Shown piece by piece: positions 1 through 7,842 of a stretch of 34,905 bases of DNA. The notes under the pieces were generated by a model. It saw only the letters and a list, made by a program, of their open reading frames with translations. It was not told where the DNA came from and did no database searches. Source of the stretch: Lactococcus cremoris subsp. cremoris NBRC 100676 (GTDB lineage: Bacteria; Bacillota; Bacilli; Lactobacillales; Streptococcaceae). The translations under genes and the position numbers were made by a program. Position 1 is the stretch's first letter. Each line of letters starts with the position of its first letter. The stretch lies in the NCBI RefSeq assembly GCF_001591705.1, contig NZ_BCVK01000025.1, forward strand, positions 1 to 34,905. Reading direction: 5' to 3'.

Positions 1-78
1 CCCTCGTTTGATAAAGCGTCTCAATGGTTGTCAGTAAATAAACAAAAACTTTTGGAAGTGTGCTATTATAAGTCATAT

Positions 79-130
79 AAGTCGTGCGCTTTCTAATGCT
101 TAGTGGTTTAAGATTAGGATAGCACGACTT
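79..130 (+). terminator. Long hairpin, probable terminator at the left edge
   Basis: A 9-bp outer stem (AAGTCGTGC / GCACGACTT) encloses an inner stem made of CTAAT/ATTAG and CTTA/TAAG. The sequence after it on the plus strand is T-rich (ATTTATTTT). It probably ends a plus-strand gene lying left of the window, converging on the oxidase gene. Bases 1-78 are open in two plus-strand frames for a short way, but no recognisable protein end could be assigned. Confidence 0.5.
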
Positions 131-152
131 ATTTATTTTCCAATGAAATTAA

Positions 153-1265
153 CTAGCAATTCAGGTATTTTAGATAAGTATTTATATCTTTTTGATAAAT
201 TGAATAATCCCATTTTGTTTCCGGATGATTAAAATACTGAGCAAGCAAATAGGCAATGTAGGGACCCGTTGTTAAACCAGATGAGCCTAATGCACTGGCA
301 AAAGCTAGACTGGAAAAAGCTGGATGCGGACCAAAGAAAGGGGAAAAATCTGCCGAATAAGCTCGCGTTCCCACGCGATAGTGATAAGGAAACTCTATTA
401 ACTTACTTTCTGAAAAATAAGGTTTAATACCTTCTGTCAAATCAAAAAAAGCAGCTTCACTTTCTGATAAATCCCAACCTTTTTCATTTTCATGAGTTGC
501 GCCTATGAGAATTTCTCCTTCTTGAAAGGGAATAATATCTGCTGCTCCTTCTAAAAATAAAACCGGCCAATCTTTAGTATCAAAATCGGTTTTAAATGAG
601 AGCAATTGTCCTTTTTGAGGCCGAACATCAACATCAATCCCAATTTCGGAAAGGAGTTCTTTTAATGCCGGACCTGGGCAAAGTACTAAATCATCTACAA
701 CATCACTTTCTCCTTGATGAACAATCTCCCATTTTTCGTCTGCTTTTAGAATAGTTGCACGCTCCGCAAAAAATTTCACTCCTCTTGCTTGTGCTCGCTT
801 TTTCAAATGTGCTAAATAAGCTTTTCCATCTAATCGTGCTCCTCCCGATAGATATAAACTTTCACTTGGCTTAAGTAATGGAAATAAGCTGACGGTTTCC
901 TCTTTTGAGAGCACCTTAATCTCGCCCATCTCTGGTGCGTTTTTTCTTCTTTCTAAAGCTAACTTCTCTAACTCTTCTAAGTCTGAATTTTTTCGTAAAA
1001 ATAAGGTCCCACATTTTTCATATACTTCATCAGTTAATTCAAAATCAGTTTTTAATTTTTCAAAAAATGCTGCACCATCTTTAGCTAGTTGATACCATTT
1101 TTGATTTCTTCTTTTAGAAAGCCATGGTGAAATAATTCCAGCACTCGCTTTAGTGGCTTGATTTTTTTCATCATCAAAAAGACTTATCTCGAATTTATCA
1201 GTGTCCAGATAATTCGCTAAGGTCATCCCAATTATTCCACCACCAATGATTGAAATTTTTTTCAT
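153..1265 (-). CDS. FAD-dependent amino acid oxidase family protein (DadA/ThiO-like)
   Basis: This cytoplasmic flavoprotein of about 370 aa belongs to the D-amino acid oxidase/glycine oxidase superfamily, whose members oxidise amines or amino acids to imines. The Rossmann dinucleotide motif GGGIIG lies at residues 8-13, followed by an acidic residue ending the second strand. A SAGIISPW segment near residue 42 resembles the FAD-contacting part of the family, and a late GSSGLTTGP segment fits the C-terminal FAD-binding region. Two ATGs stand in tandem (1268 and 1265). AAGGAG is only 2 nt from the first and 5 nt from the second, so the second is preferred. The substrate cannot be told from sequence. 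It is an intact gene downstream of a decayed cluster and separated from it by a terminator. Confidence 0.8.
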   Translation of the reverse strand: MKKISIIGGGIIGMTLANYLDTDKFEISLFDDEKNQATKASAGIISPWLSKRRNQKWYQLAKDGAAFFEKLKTDFELTDEVYEKCGTLFLRKNSDLEELEKLALERRKNAPEMGEIKVLSKEETVSLFPLLKPSESLYLSGGARLDGKAYLAHLKKRAQARGVKFFAERATILKADEKWEIVHQGESDVVDDLVLCPGPALKELLSEIGIDVDVRPQKGQLLSFKTDFDTKDWPVLFLEGAADIIPFQEGEILIGATHENEKGWDLSESEAAFFDLTEGIKPYFSESKLIEFPYHYRVGTRAYSADFSPFFGPHPAFSSLAFASALGSSGLTTGPYIAYLLAQYFNHPETKWDYSIYQKDINTYLKYLNC

Positions 1266-1294
1266 CATGACTCCTTTTCTTTTTTAAATAAATA

Positions 1295-1322
1295 AAAATC
1301 AAGACGTATTATGCTTGATTTT
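1295..1322 (-). terminator. Rho-independent terminator after the aldo/keto reductase pseudogene
   Basis: A 9-bp A/T-rich stem (AAAATCAAG / CTTGATTTT) with a 10-nt loop is followed on the minus strand by TATTTATTT. It would end the MFS-reductase transcript and isolate the oxidase gene downstream. Confidence 0.6.
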
Positions 1323-1402
1323 GATTTTCTTTTAAATGTTCTAACTCTTTACAGTATATCATTTTTAAAACTGTCAGTAACTTTCTTTGTTTTAATCTAA
1401 TC

Positions 1403-2248
1403 TCAATCTTTCAATTTCCATGACAAAAAATTTTGGACTTGTTCATCATAAGTCATTGTAAAATAAGGTTGCTTTTTATCTAACTTGCGAATTTCTTTGA
1501 TTTCAGTACAGGATAATTCAAAATCAAAAATATTGATATTTTCGGCTAAATGTTCGACTCGAGTTGAACGTGGAAAAACTATGATTCCTTCTTGAATATG
1601 CCAGCGTAAGATAATCTGAGCCACTGTCTTATTATATTTTTGAGCTATTTTTTTTAAACGACTTTCATCAAGTAGTCTTTGATCGCCATGTCCAAGAGGA
1701 TACCAACTTTCAATTTTAGTCCCATAAGGTTTGAGAAATTCTTGGAGTTCTTTTTGTTGATGGTAAGGATGTGTTTCTACTTGAAGAACACTTGGTTTAA
1801 TGTCAGCAAAGTTAAATAAATCAACCAATCTCTCCCCATCAAAATTTGAAATTCCAATTGATTTTACTTTTCCTGATTTGACAGCATTTTCCAAAGAAAT
1901 CTAAGCTTTACGATAATTTCCAACCTGCTGATGAAGTAAAAGCAGGTCAATTTGCTTAAGATTTAATCGTTCAAGCATTCGCTCAATGGCTTGTGAAGCA
2001 TCATCATAATCAGAAGGCCAGAGTTTACTAGTTATCCAAATTTCAGAAATTGGAATTTCAGAAGAATGGATGGCTCGACCAACAGAGCGTTCGTTTTGAT
2101 AAGCATGGGCGGTATCTATGTGACGATACCCCAATCTCAGCGCTTCTTTGACTGCATTTTCAGTTGCTTCTCCTTCAGGAATTTGATAAACTCCCAAGCC
2201 AAATTGAGGAATGATATTTCCATCATTAAGTACGATTTGTGTTTGCAT
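1403..2248 (-). pseudogene. Aldo/keto reductase (2,5-diketogluconate reductase-like), nonsense-disrupted
   Basis: The N-terminal 115 codons (MQTQIVLNDGN...) and the following 163 codons form one continuous frame of 281 codons interrupted only by TAG at 1903-1901. The context KA-stop-ISLENAVKSGK suggests an ancestral TGG (Trp) codon. The AKR catalytic tetrad is still legible: Asp and Tyr in GYRHIDTAHAYQNE, Lys in WITSKLWP and His in LLLLHQ. The C-terminal part retains GISNF and the NADPH-binding IVFPRS region. The intact enzyme would reduce carbonyl compounds with NADPH. It starts 11 nt after the MFS gene behind a good AAAAGGAG site, so the two were an operon. The downstream half could start only at an internal TTG and would lack the active site, so the gene is most likely non-functional. 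Confidence 0.9.
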
Positions 2249-2259
2249 TTTTTCTCCTT

Positions 2260-3594
2260 TTATTTTTCATTAACTGGGTTCGTGAAAATTAAAACTAAAA
2301 ATCCTATCAGTAAAAATACTGTGATGAAAGCCATTATCAAATGATAATAAGCACTTAAATCAATGACAGATGAACTAAATAGAACAACGATTGATAAACC
2401 TACCGGTCCTCCAAGTTGATGCATCATATTTGTTAAGCCTGACGCAGCACCTGATAATTCCGGGGGAACTCCTGCCACACCTGCCGCTGTAAGTGGGGCA
2501 AGTAGCCAGCCTTGCCCAAGACCAATAATCATCATTTGAAAAGCCATTGCATAAAAATATCCCCATTCTGGTTGTGATATAAATGACAAAAACATTCCTG
2601 TCAGTAAAATCACTTGTCCTAAAATCATGACTTTACTATTTCCCAAAGCTTTTGTTAATTTAGGCAAAAATAGAGCAGCAATAAAATTAACAAGTGTTAA
2701 AGGCAGAAAAGCAAGCCCTGACTCTAATGGTGAAAAGTTATACATTTTTTGCATAATTTGTGGAAGAATAAACCAGTAAGTCAACATGGCCATCATAAAA
2801 GTAAAACGAGCAATGTAAGAACCTGTTCGATTTCGATTCTTAAATAACTCTAAAGGTATGAGAGCATAAGTAATTCTTTTTTCCCATAAAAGAAAAACCA
2901 AAATCAAAATTAAAGAAGCAACTATAATTAATAAATTACTTATGGTAATTCCGTAAACAAATAGAACTGAAATAATGACCGATAATAAACTTCCAAGAAA
3001 ATCAATTTTACTTGGCTTGATTTCATTTTGTTGAACTTTCGCAAGCGTTAAAACAATTAGTAATAAACTAAAAGGGACATTCAATAAAAAGCCGACACGC
3101 CATGAAATTGCTGAGGTAAGCCAACCGCCTAGAATTAAACCAAAACTTGAACCAATACCCGCGGTTGCTCCATAATAAGAGATAGCCTTCATTCGCAAAT
3201 TTCCCTGATAGCTATCCATCAGTAAAGCCAAGCTCGTTGGCGCAATGATAGCTGAGCCAATTCCTTGAACTGCTCTTGCTATAATCATCATTTCTGTTGA
3301 CGTAGATAAACCAACCGCTAAACTTGATAGTCCAAAAATAAAAAGGCCAGAGACAAAAATTATTTTTCAACCCATTAAATCTCCTAAATGCCCTGCCAAC
3401 AAAAGAAAACCTCCAAATGTAATGGTATAGGCATTTGAAACCCAAGAAAGGCTTGCTTCGTTCATATTTAAATCCTGAGATGTTTTTACAGTACTTGTGA
3501 AAATTATCGAATTATCCATCAAAATTAAAAAATAGGAAAATAAGATAATAAAGATGACTAAGCCAAAAGTTTTTTTATTTTTAATGAATTTATT
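2260..3594 (-). pseudogene. MFS multidrug exporter (DHA2/EmrB-QacA-like), nonsense-disrupted and lacking a start codon
   Basis: One frame of about 444 codons encodes a hydrophobic major facilitator protein. The first helix is followed by LMDNSIIF, the usual DHA2 helix-1 motif, then WVSNAYTITFGGFLLLAGHLGDLMG, interrupted at 3369-3367 by TGA, probably from CGA (Arg). The rest is intact from KIIFVSG through ARAVQGIGSA, the antiporter-like loop and the late helices, ending NPVNEK. No ATG, GTG or TTG precedes the first helix: the expected start position follows an in-frame TAA. A restart within the fragment from 3291 would lack the first helices. It was probably cotranscribed with the reductase and controlled by the adjacent LysR gene. 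Confidence 0.85.
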
Positions 3595-3620
3595 TTAAAA
3601 CAAAAATCAACTGATGAAAA

Positions 3621-3657
3621 ATGCTTATTTTAGTATTAATTATGCTTATAAAGCATA
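3621..3657. promoter_or_regulatory. LysR-type operator candidate upstream of the MFS gene
   Basis: A perfect inverted repeat TATGCTT-ATA-AAGCATA (3641-3657) fits the T-N11-A dyad of LysR regulators. A second copy of ATGCTTAT lies 21 bp away (3621 and 3642), two helical turns, as expected for a regulatory plus an activation half-site. The position between the LysR pseudogene and the MFS pseudogene supports the role. This is inference from symmetry and context. Confidence 0.45.
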
Positions 3658-3669
3658 TTAAAAAATAAA

Positions 3670-3699
3670 AAATTTACTGACAGATTGGTCAGTAAATTT
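3670..3699 (-). terminator. Terminator of the LysR gene built from two TTACTGAC words
   Basis: A perfect 12-bp stem (AAATTTACTGAC / GTCAGTAAATTT) with a 6-nt loop starts immediately after the LysR stop codon. On the minus strand it is followed by TTTATTTTTT. Each arm carries one copy of the host-enriched octamer TTACTGAC. Confidence 0.75.
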
Positions 3700-4577
3700 T
3701 TAATCATTTTCTTGTAAGTATTGTTTGATAAATGCTCTAGTGACTGGTGTCAATGGAATATTTTTCTTCCAAGCAAGAACGCTATATGTCTTCACTTCTG
3801 GACTTAAGGGAATCGCTTTTAAATCTTGATAATTTCTAATGAGTGCAACTTCTGTAACGACTGCCTCACCAATTCCTGTACGAGCAATCTCAAAAAGATG
3901 AAATCCAAGATTGAAGCCTCCAATAATATTTAAATCACTCACTTGGCAGTCCGCCCAATCAGCTATATACTGACGAACTTCTGGTCGTTCTGAAATCAAA
4001 ATTCGTTGTTTTTTAAATACTTCTGGCCTTACTTCATCTAATTCTGCAAGTTCTGAATCGGATTGTGTAAGCATCATCCAACGCTCAGGAAAACCAATTT
4101 TTTCTACATTATATTTTTCTGTAGACGTTGGCTCTAACAAAAATCCGACATCCACAAGTCCATTATCAATCTTCCATTTGATGTCATCTGCATTTCCTGA
4201 CAAGATTGTAAAAGTGATGGCAGGATACCTATTTGTGAGTGTTTGAAGAGTTTTAGCAATGCTAGAACTTGTCCACCCTTCTAAGGCTCCAATTGTCAAA
4301 TATCCTGATAATTCCGCATTTTTCCGGTCTTCAAAAACTTGGACAGTCTTACTGGTCAGCTGTAAAATCTCTTCAGCTTTGATTTTAAGAAATTGACCAT
4401 CTTCAGTCAAGATAAGCTTTTTCCCATCACGCATAAAAAGCTGAGTATCTAATTCTCGTTCAAGTTCTTTAATTTGTCTAGATAATGTTGGCTGTGTAAT
4501 ATATAACTGTCAGCAGCTTTGGATACCGTCCCAGCAGTGGCAACTGTCCAAAAATACTTTAATAATCGAAGTTCCAT
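3700..4577 (-). pseudogene. LysR-family transcriptional regulator, frameshifted in the HTH
   Basis: The start MELRLLKYFWTVATAGTVSKAADS is a typical LysR winged-helix N terminus. Near 4504-4508 the frame is lost: AGTTATATATTACA reads in the next frame as YITQPTLSRQIKELEREL, so restoring one T (AGTTTATAT) would give SLYITQPTLS. The remaining 244 codons contain the rest of the HTH and a full LysR substrate-binding domain. With the base restored the protein would be 292 aa, the usual family size. The gene follows the MerR gene by 15 nt with a purine-rich AGAGGATAAGG site. A single-base deletion in a TTT run could be real decay or a sequencing error. Confidence 0.88.
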
Positions 4578-4592
4578 TTATCCTTATCCTCT

Positions 4593-4997
4593 TCAAATTT
4601 TTATTGCTTCTGTTGAACTTTGATTCAAATTCATTTCGCTTGGAAGCATGACTTCATCATAATTTTCAATTTTGAATGTTAAATAATCTAAAGCAGATTG
4701 TTTTTCAATAATTTCTGTTCTCAATTGTTCAACTTGACTCTTCAAAATTTCAATTCTTTATTCTTTAGTATTAGGATTTCCTTCAGTTACCAATACCATA
4801 TAACGTGTCAAGGCTTCTACTTGCACTCCTGCATCTCTCATATGTTTGACGAATTTTAATGTTCTAATATTCGCTTCTGAAAAATTTCGTATTCCAGACT
4901 CTGTCCGTGCAATTTTAGGAATTAGCCCAATTCTTTCATAATATCTGATATTATCTGTTTTTATCCCTGATAAGTCGGCGGCCTTTTTTATATTCAT
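4593..4997 (-). pseudogene. MerR-family transcriptional regulator, nonsense-truncated
   Basis: The first 79 codons hold the complete MerR HTH: MNIKKAADLSGI, NIRYYERIGLIP, and a wing ending RNFSEANIRTLKFVKHMRDAG. TAA at 4760-4758 stops it after NTKE. The same frame then continues RIEILKSQVEQLRTEI, the coiled-coil dimerisation helix, and an effector tail to a TGA at 4593, for a total of 134 codons. One substitution (for example GAA to TAA) explains the loss. The truncated product keeps the DNA-binding domain but lacks most of the dimerisation helix, so DNA binding would be weak or absent. Relatives of this size commonly regulate aldo/keto reductases and dehydrogenases, matching the downstream reductase. 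Confidence 0.88.
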
Positions 4998-5003
4998 TCT
5001 TTT

Positions 5004-5034
5004 ATTTTAACACTTGAAGTGAACTTTAAGTCAA
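5004..5034 (-). promoter_or_regulatory. MerR-type promoter/operator (19-bp spacer, leaderless start)
   Basis: TTGACT (-35) and TAAAAT (-10) are separated by 19 bp, the overlong spacer characteristic of MerR-activated promoters. The palindrome ACTTGAAG-TGAA-CTTTAAGT (5012-5031, one mismatch) sits within and beside the spacer. Only 6 nt separate the -10 box from the MerR ATG and no Shine-Dalgarno sequence is present, so the transcript should begin at or next to the start codon. Confidence 0.75.
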
Positions 5035-5039
5035 TAAAA

Positions 5040-5065
5040 AAACATTTAACAAAAGTTAAATGTTT
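5040..5065 (-). terminator. Rho-independent terminator of pepC
   Basis: An 11-bp stem (AAACATTTAAC / GTTAAATGTTT) with a 4-nt loop is followed by a T-run on the minus strand. It lies 12 nt after the pepC stop codon and immediately before the MerR promoter. Confidence 0.75.
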
Positions 5066-5076
5066 CAATTTACAAA

Positions 5077-6387
5077 TTAAGCCAAGGCTCCCATTGGATC
5101 CCATGGAAGCAGAACTTGAGGTTTTGCTTCATAAGCAGCTAATTCTTCTTCGCTTAAAAGGTCTTTGCGGACAACAATTTGATAAGTATATTCATCCATC
5201 CATTCATCAGAAGCAACGAAATATCCTTTTTGACCGGCATCTTTACCCCAAGAATTTTCAACTTTCCATTTAGTTGAATTTCCGTCAGCATCTAAATCAA
5301 CACCCGCTAAAACCATGGCATGAGTCATCAGTGATTCGCCATAGTCAAGACGTCCAGCCTTACTTTGTGTGAATTCAATATCCAATGAAGATTTAAAATC
5401 ATAAGAATCCATTGTCAAAAGTCCTGCTGAACGGTTTGATTCTTGACCAACGTCACAACCAAACCAGACAGTTTCGCCCGCTTGCATTTGGGCAATAGCC
5501 AATTTTTTGAAACGGTCCATCTCAACGTTCAAGTGTTTGACTTCTTTACCACCGACTACATTACCAAGAAATTCAACGGTATAGCTTTTGTTATAAGGTT
5601 TATCAGCAGTTGGAGCATTAATGACCGAAACATAATTGTTCAAATCAATCCCAACATATTCGTTGTAGAATTCTTTTGGCGTTCCAACAAATTTTTTGTA
5701 TTCATTATCTTTGTTGCGGAAAGCAAATTCAAAATTTTGTGGTGGCAAACCTAGAGTTACAGCAAGGAAATTAAAAACTTCTTGTAAAAGTTCTTCTTTG
5801 ACCGCTTGAACATCACCGTCTTGCTCAATTGTATAACGTAAGATTTCAGCATCTTGTCGGAGCAATTTGTTCAAGTATTTATTCAATTCGCGTGAGCTAC
5901 TTGAAGCTTGTGATTCAGGATAAACAGCTTTTGGAACAATTCCATATTTGTCAAAAATGGCTACCATCATATCCCATTGACCACCATCTTGTTGTGGAGT
6001 TTGCAAGAGGAATTTCAAACGACGGTCGTCCATCGCAACATCTCCTATAATTTGTTCCATAAACCAGTTTGATTTTTCATATTTATCCCAGAAGAAAGTA
6101 TAAGCTTGTGAAAATTCAAAATCTTCTGTTTTAAATTCATTAATAAATTTATGACGGAAAGTGTTCAAAGCAGCAAACATCCAGCAACGTCCAGATTGTT
6201 TTTGATTCGTTACAGGGTCTTTTGTCAAGTCAAGTGAAAACTCAGGCAAATTCGCTGCATGTGAACCACGCACTTCGAGTGATGAAAGCAAACCATTTTT
6301 AGTCACGGCATTTTCCACCGCACGCAATTTTGTGTTTTCAGCAAAATTTTCGTAGAGTTTTTGTGTGAAATCTGATGTTACTGTCAT
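5077..6387 (-). CDS. pepC: Aminopeptidase C (bleomycin hydrolase family, C1B)
   Basis: This cytoplasmic cysteine aminopeptidase of 436 aa removes N-terminal residues from casein-derived and other peptides and works as a hexamer in this family. The papain-like triad is visible: Cys in NQKQSGRCWMFAALN (near residue 70), His in THAMVLAGVD and Asn in KVENSWG. The C terminus ends in PMGALA, the short tail that reaches the active site in bleomycin hydrolases. The start MTVTSDF at 6387 has GGGAGG four bases upstream. The 18-codon upstream extension of the open frame is unlikely because it covers the leader hairpin and has no ribosome site. The gene is monocistronic, bounded by terminators on both sides. 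Confidence 0.97.
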   Translation of the reverse strand: MTVTSDFTQKLYENFAENTKLRAVENAVTKNGLLSSLEVRGSHAANLPEFSLDLTKDPVTNQKQSGRCWMFAALNTFRHKFINEFKTEDFEFSQAYTFFWDKYEKSNWFMEQIIGDVAMDDRRLKFLLQTPQQDGGQWDMMVAIFDKYGIVPKAVYPESQASSSSRELNKYLNKLLRQDAEILRYTIEQDGDVQAVKEELLQEVFNFLAVTLGLPPQNFEFAFRNKDNEYKKFVGTPKEFYNEYVGIDLNNYVSVINAPTADKPYNKSYTVEFLGNVVGGKEVKHLNVEMDRFKKLAIAQMQAGETVWFGCDVGQESNRSAGLLTMDSYDFKSSLDIEFTQSKAGRLDYGESLMTHAMVLAGVDLDADGNSTKWKVENSWGKDAGQKGYFVASDEWMDEYTYQIVVRKDLLSEEELAAYEAKPQVLLPWDPMGALA

Positions 6388-6402
6388 AATACCTCCCAAT
6401 AA

Positions 6403-6429
6403 ATCGAAACTTCTGACAAAAGTTTCGAT
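6403..6429 (-). promoter_or_regulatory. Hairpin in the pepC 5' leader
   Basis: A perfect 10-bp inverted repeat (ATCGAAACTT / AAGTTTCGAT) with a 7-nt loop lies just upstream of the pepC Shine-Dalgarno sequence. It could be an RNA stem controlling stability or translation, or a DNA operator. It is not followed by a T-run, so it is not a standard terminator. Confidence 0.4.
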
Positions 6430-6486
6430 AAAAATAATCATTATCGATTTTGATTAATGATATTCTATTATTTTTTACATTCTTCT

Positions 6487-6515
6487 ATTATAATCTAAAT
6501 TATCAAAAAAATCAG
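6487..6515 (-). promoter_or_regulatory. Putative pepC promoter
   Basis: A consensus -10 box TATAAT (6492-6487) is preceded at 17 bp by CTGATT, a poor -35 that overlaps the upstream terminator stem. It would give a leader of about 90 nt. Confidence 0.45.
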
Positions 6516-6530
6516 CTAGGAAAGCTGATT
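6504..6530 (-). terminator. Terminator overlapping the HD-hydrolase stop codon
   Basis: The stem AATCAGCT / AGCTGATT (8 bp, 5-nt loop) is followed on the minus strand by TTTTTT. The TAG stop codon of the HD gene lies within the loop and stem. Confidence 0.8.
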
Positions 6531-7185
6531 TTCTAAATCTTTCTTTGCTTCTAAAAGCCACGGGTGCGCAACTTTCAAGCCATCATTGATGATGAAGTCT
6601 ATATAATAAAGTGCTGCACTTTGCAAATTTACTGACAGAGCTGTCAGTAATCCTTCTTTGTGCATTATCCCCACCATCCCAAGAAATTTTGTCAGCAAGA
6701 AAAACAATCAAATCTAACTCTGTAAAATTTTCCTTCAGTGTTGTGTGGCACTCAATCGCTGACAATATATTTTCGTCAGTAATTTTAAAATGCTCACGCG
6801 CCAGATATTTAGAAAGTTTTTGATGAATAATCAAAGGAAATTCACGCTCTTCTGTCAGTAATTCTATACCAAATAATTCTGCTTTTTCTACTCGCTGATG
6901 ATTTGGATAAACCCCACCAATATCATGCATAAGTCCAGCAACAAAAGCTTGACTCTTACTGATAAACTGGTTAATCTCTTTTTGTTGCACTCCATCAGTA
7001 AAAATTAGCTTCAAATTTTCGTCAGTATTTTTTGCAATTAATTTTTCTTTTTGAACTATCACACTTTTCTCTGAATAATCAATTACCAGTTGTTCAGCTG
7101 TCTTTGCCACGGCTAAACAATGTTCAAAAAGTTGATCATTTCGCAGAAAAAGCCTAACCTCTTCAACCAACTGCAACTCATCCAT
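6516..7185 (-). pseudogene. HD-domain phosphohydrolase (YqeK-like), frameshifted
   Basis: The N-terminal frame has an HD-domain pattern: His in FEHCLAVAKTAEQL, the HD pair in FVAGLMHDIGG, a further His in ECHTTLKE, and LADKISWD, as in predicted HD hydrolases related to the Ap4A-cleaving YqeK. After DNAQRRIT the frame ends, while the +1 frame continues HKEGLLTALSVNLQSAALYY to LEAKKDLENQLS, the expected C terminus. The break lies near 6655-6675 and corresponds to one extra base or two missing bases. The intact protein would be about 222 aa. The HD residues are all upstream of the break, so partial activity is conceivable. The start ATG at 7185 has AGAGAGTG upstream. The alternative GTG at 7206 overlaps the preceding stop and has no ribosome site. 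Confidence 0.8.
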
Positions 7186-7202
7186 TTTATCACTCTCTAA
7201 AA

Positions 7203-7706
7203 TCACTTATTTTCTGAAAAGATACTATCCAAACCATTTATGAGTGTTTGATTTTTTAATGACTGATTATCAATATTGTAGTCCCCGATTATCCAAGAAT
7301 GTTTTTTCAGATTTGCGTTTTGGTCCTCAGAAAATTGAGCAAGCATTTTGAATTGTTGGTCTGCTGTCATAAATATAATCACAGCACCAATTCCCTTAGC
7401 AAGAGGCTGCGTTTTATCCGTTCCATCATTTAACCAGTAAGTCTTTGCTTTCATTGATTTATTTGCTAAATCCTGCTGAAAAGCCTGGTTATCAATTTGT
7501 TTATAACCTTGACTGGCCAAATAATCTTTCACACTACTCAACTCAAAATAGAGTGATGGGGAGCTAGATGATGGAATCATCTGCTTAATAGATGCACTCA
7601 CTTTTGTTTGTCCCGTATGATTTGCTACATGCTGTCCACAGGCTGCTAAAATTATTAAACTAAGAACTAATGATAAACCAATTTTTGTTTTTTGTTGAGC
7701 TGACAT
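7203..7706 (-). CDS. Putative lipoprotein of unknown function
   Basis: This 167-aa protein starts with a type II signal peptide: positively charged N terminus (QQKTK), hydrophobic segment LSLVLSLIILAAC and lipobox Cys at about residue 23 followed by Gly. It should be lipid-anchored on the outer face of the membrane. A Ser-rich linker (SSSSPS) is followed by a mixed alpha/beta-looking region with no motif I recognise. It begins at an ATG 7 nt after GGGG, has its own promoter, and lies 17 nt upstream of the HD-hydrolase start, so the two are probably cotranscribed. Confidence 0.8.
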   Translation of the reverse strand: MSAQQKTKIGLSLVLSLIILAACGQHVANHTGQTKVSASIKQMIPSSSSPSLYFELSSVKDYLASQGYKQIDNQAFQQDLANKSMKAKTYWLNDGTDKTQPLAKGIGAVIIFMTADQQFKMLAQFSEDQNANLKKHSWIIGDYNIDNQSLKNQTLINGLDSIFSENK

Positions 7707-7729
7707 TTAGTTTCCCCAAGTTTTTGCCA

Positions 7730-7758
7730 ATTTTATTTATTTTCACTTTAATTGACAA
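7730..7758 (-). promoter_or_regulatory. Promoter of the lipoprotein-HD hydrolase unit
   Basis: TTGTCA (-35) and TAAAAT (-10) are spaced by exactly 17 bp, 24 bp upstream of the lipoprotein ATG. Confidence 0.7.
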
Positions 7759-7842
7759 GCGATAATTTGGCACTTTCGTTTGATTTATTACTTTATCACC
7801 CCTAATAAACTTTAATCAAATAAAACTCAGCTTTTTTAATAA

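Noticed and set aside
79..130. Inverted repeat considered as an insertion-sequence or MITE remnant
   Set aside because: Nested pairing and a T-rich tail fit a terminator better. No target duplication or transposase remains are seen.
2066..2344. Plus-strand open frame over the reductase/MFS boundary, and similar opposite-strand frames throughout
   Set aside because: They lie antisense to recognisable proteins, lack ribosome sites and have no family features.
6388..6441. Upstream extension of pepC (18 codons)
   Set aside because: It has no ribosome site, covers the leader hairpin, and the family start MTVTSDF has GGGAGG in place.
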